64,000 nucleotides of DNA, from assembly GCA_021404525.1 (NCBI GenBank), contig JAAWWE010000003.1, positions 62,001 to 126,000 on the forward strand, written 5' to 3'. Under the pieces are notes generated by a model. It worked only from the letters and a program-made list of their open reading frames with translations, searched no databases and was not told the DNA's origin. Positions 62,853 through 64,000 of the stretch are shown piece by piece. The stretch comes from Rhodobiaceae bacterium. GTDB taxonomy: Bacteria; Pseudomonadota; Alphaproteobacteria; Parvibaculales; Parvibaculaceae. The position numbers were made by a program, and so were the translations under genes. Every line of letters starts with the position of its first letter. Within the stretch, counting starts at the first letter, position 1.

Positions 62853-63740
62853 GCAGCCACTAATCTGTGGCATCAGCTCAATGAGCCGCGGGCCGATATC
62901 GTCTCTTGCGAGACCATATGCCAGGTTCGCTGCCAAATATCCTGCCTTGTCGCCACAATCAAACCGTTCGCCCTCGAAGCGAACTGCGTGGAAAGGGACA
63001 TTGCCGATGGTTTCAGCCATGGCGTCGGTTAGCTGGATTTCCCCACCTGCACCCGGATTGCCTTCTTTCAGTTTTTCAAATACTTCAGGTGAGAGAATAT
63101 AACGCCCTGTCATCGCAAGGTTTGACGGCGCTGTTCCTACGGCGGGTTTCTCCACCAGCCCTTTCACTTCGGCTACTCGACCGTCATCTTTGCCTGGTGC
63201 AACAATTCCGTACTGAAAGGTCTGGTCATCCGGGACCTCGGCGACAGCGACGATGTTGCCGCCTTTTTCCTTCCAGGCATCCACCATCTGCGCGAGACAA
63301 CCCCGTTCGTGGCGGACCATCTCATCTGGAAGGATGACAGCGAACGGGTCATCTCCGATGATGTCGCGCGCACACCAGATCGCATGTCCGAGGCCTAGCG
63401 GTTGTTGCTGGCGGACAAAACTTGCAGCGCCGTGCCGGAGCTGGGTTGTCGAGAGCACGTCCAGTGCTTCGTTTTTGCTTCGCTCGCTCAAAGTCGTTTC
63501 GAGTTCAAAGGCATGGTCGAAATAGTCCTCGATCGCCCCTTTGCCGCGGCCTGTGATGAAGATGAAATGCTCAATTCCGGCTTTGCGCGCTTCCTCGACT
63601 GCATAGTCGATCAGAGGGCGGTCAACAATCGGCAGCATTTCCTTTGGGATGGACTTTGTTGCTGGCAGGAAACGGCTTCCCAGACCGGCTACAGGAAAGA
63701 CAACTTTTCTAATTTTGGACGTCACTTGCCTTGGCCTCAT
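62841..63740 (-). CDS. galU: UTP-glucose-1-phosphate uridylyltransferase
   Basis: 299 residues from ATG 63740 (AGGA upstream); the frame extends to 63959 but those 73 residues are not GalU-like. Nucleotidyltransferase motifs VVFPVAGLGSRFLPATKSIP and KEMLPIVDRPLIDYAVEEA, plus GLGHAIWCARDIIGDDPFAV, VEKPAVGTAPSNLAMTGRYI and FEGERFDCGDKAGYL. Makes UDP-glucose for surface polysaccharides. The stretch beyond its start, 63741-64000, shows no supportable gene. Confidence 0.93.
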   Translation of the reverse strand: MRPRQVTSKIRKVVFPVAGLGSRFLPATKSIPKEMLPIVDRPLIDYAVEEARKAGIEHFIFITGRGKGAIEDYFDHAFELETTLSERSKNEALDVLSTTQLRHGAASFVRQQQPLGLGHAIWCARDIIGDDPFAVILPDEMVRHERGCLAQMVDAWKEKGGNIVAVAEVPDDQTFQYGIVAPGKDDGRVAEVKGLVEKPAVGTAPSNLAMTGRYILSPEVFEKLKEGNPGAGGEIQLTDAMAETIGNVPFHAVRFEGERFDCGDKAGYLAANLAYGLARDDIGPRLIELMPQISGCSKS

Positions 63741-64000
63741 ATTATCCTGTCGCCTGAGGGCGTCATTCTTCCTCGCCGCCGCACGCGGTTCGCCAAAGCT
63801 TATATTCAACGGCCTACCAAATTGTGACGGAAATGGGTGTTCACGCCGTTTTGCAGCAGAAAATGGGCCGAAATCCGAACAGATAGCCGGTGAATTAACG
63901 ACATTTGCGACGAGACAGCTCAAACCGGGGCAGAATTGCCGCTTGGGCTTCCCGTTCATATAAGGGATGAGGTAGTGTGCGCGGCGGTCTGGAAGGGCCT

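Noticed and set aside
63741-63959. 73-codon extension of GalU
   Set aside because: Not homologous to GalU by eye; ATG 63740 with AGGA begins just before the nucleotide-binding motif.
1-64000. Prophage, insertion sequence or integrase genes
   Set aside because: I looked for transposase, integrase and phage structural motifs and for terminal inverted repeats with target duplications, and saw none.

Overview
The window reads as chromosomal DNA of a free-living, aerobic alphaproteobacterium. Supporting signs are moderate GC, tight head-to-tail operons with GGAG-type ribosome binding sites, an ECF42/DGPF sigma-factor pair, many GST, MAPEG, VOC, acyl-CoA dehydrogenase and TetR genes, and a Fur-like box before bfd-bfr. 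A marine Parvibaculaceae/Rhodobiaceae-like lineage is my guess from gene content only. I saw no rRNA, intact tRNA, prophage, insertion sequence or CRISPR array.

Layout. 1-5 kb: the tail of an allophanate hydrolase gene, a decayed initiator-tRNA-like remnant that keeps a strong terminator, and a 1458-residue repeat-rich autotransporter. 5-20 kb: a catabolic region. A TetR gene diverges from a five-gene operon (flavin hydroxylase, FAH-family hydrolase, GST, CMD-family protein, two-domain extradiol-dioxygenase-like VOC protein). A second TetR gene diverges from a GMC oxidoreductase / kappa-GST-type isomerase / SDR operon. A Crp/Fnr regulator, an enoyl-CoA hydratase, two amidohydrolases and a membrane-anchored GST follow. 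20-24 kb: a DevBCA-type exporter with a divergent TetR gene and a strong operator between them.

24-36 kb: small stress, detoxification and housekeeping genes (alkyltransferase-like protein, TfoX domain, AraC regulator with a YHS protein, VOC and MAPEG proteins, DUF2461, a methyltransferase, DUF2147, ECF42 sigma factor with its DGPF partner, group III truncated haemoglobin, threonine aldolase, SDR, membrane dipeptidase). 36-42 kb: an MFS transporter divergent from an RND efflux pair. 42-50 kb: an aldehyde dehydrogenase, a substrate-binding lipoprotein next to a GGDEF-EAL enzyme, paired acyl-CoA dehydrogenases and a zinc-type alcohol dehydrogenase. 50-58 kb: SPFH/NfeD, a HAMP-less chemoreceptor with a small membrane protein, an enoyl-CoA hydratase, cardiolipin synthase and a TonB-dependent receptor. 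58-64 kb: rhomboid protease, bfr and bfd, kdsD, a beta-barrel protein and galU, which point to iron storage and cell-surface polysaccharide.

The gene set suggests uptake and oxidation of hydrophobic ring compounds, glutathione-dependent handling of reactive intermediates, beta-oxidation-type steps and export of toxic products. The most promising less-described items are the 5-20 kb catabolic cluster, the orphan binding-lipoprotein/c-di-GMP pair, the decayed tRNA-fMet-like element, and several clear operator sites beside their likely regulators.
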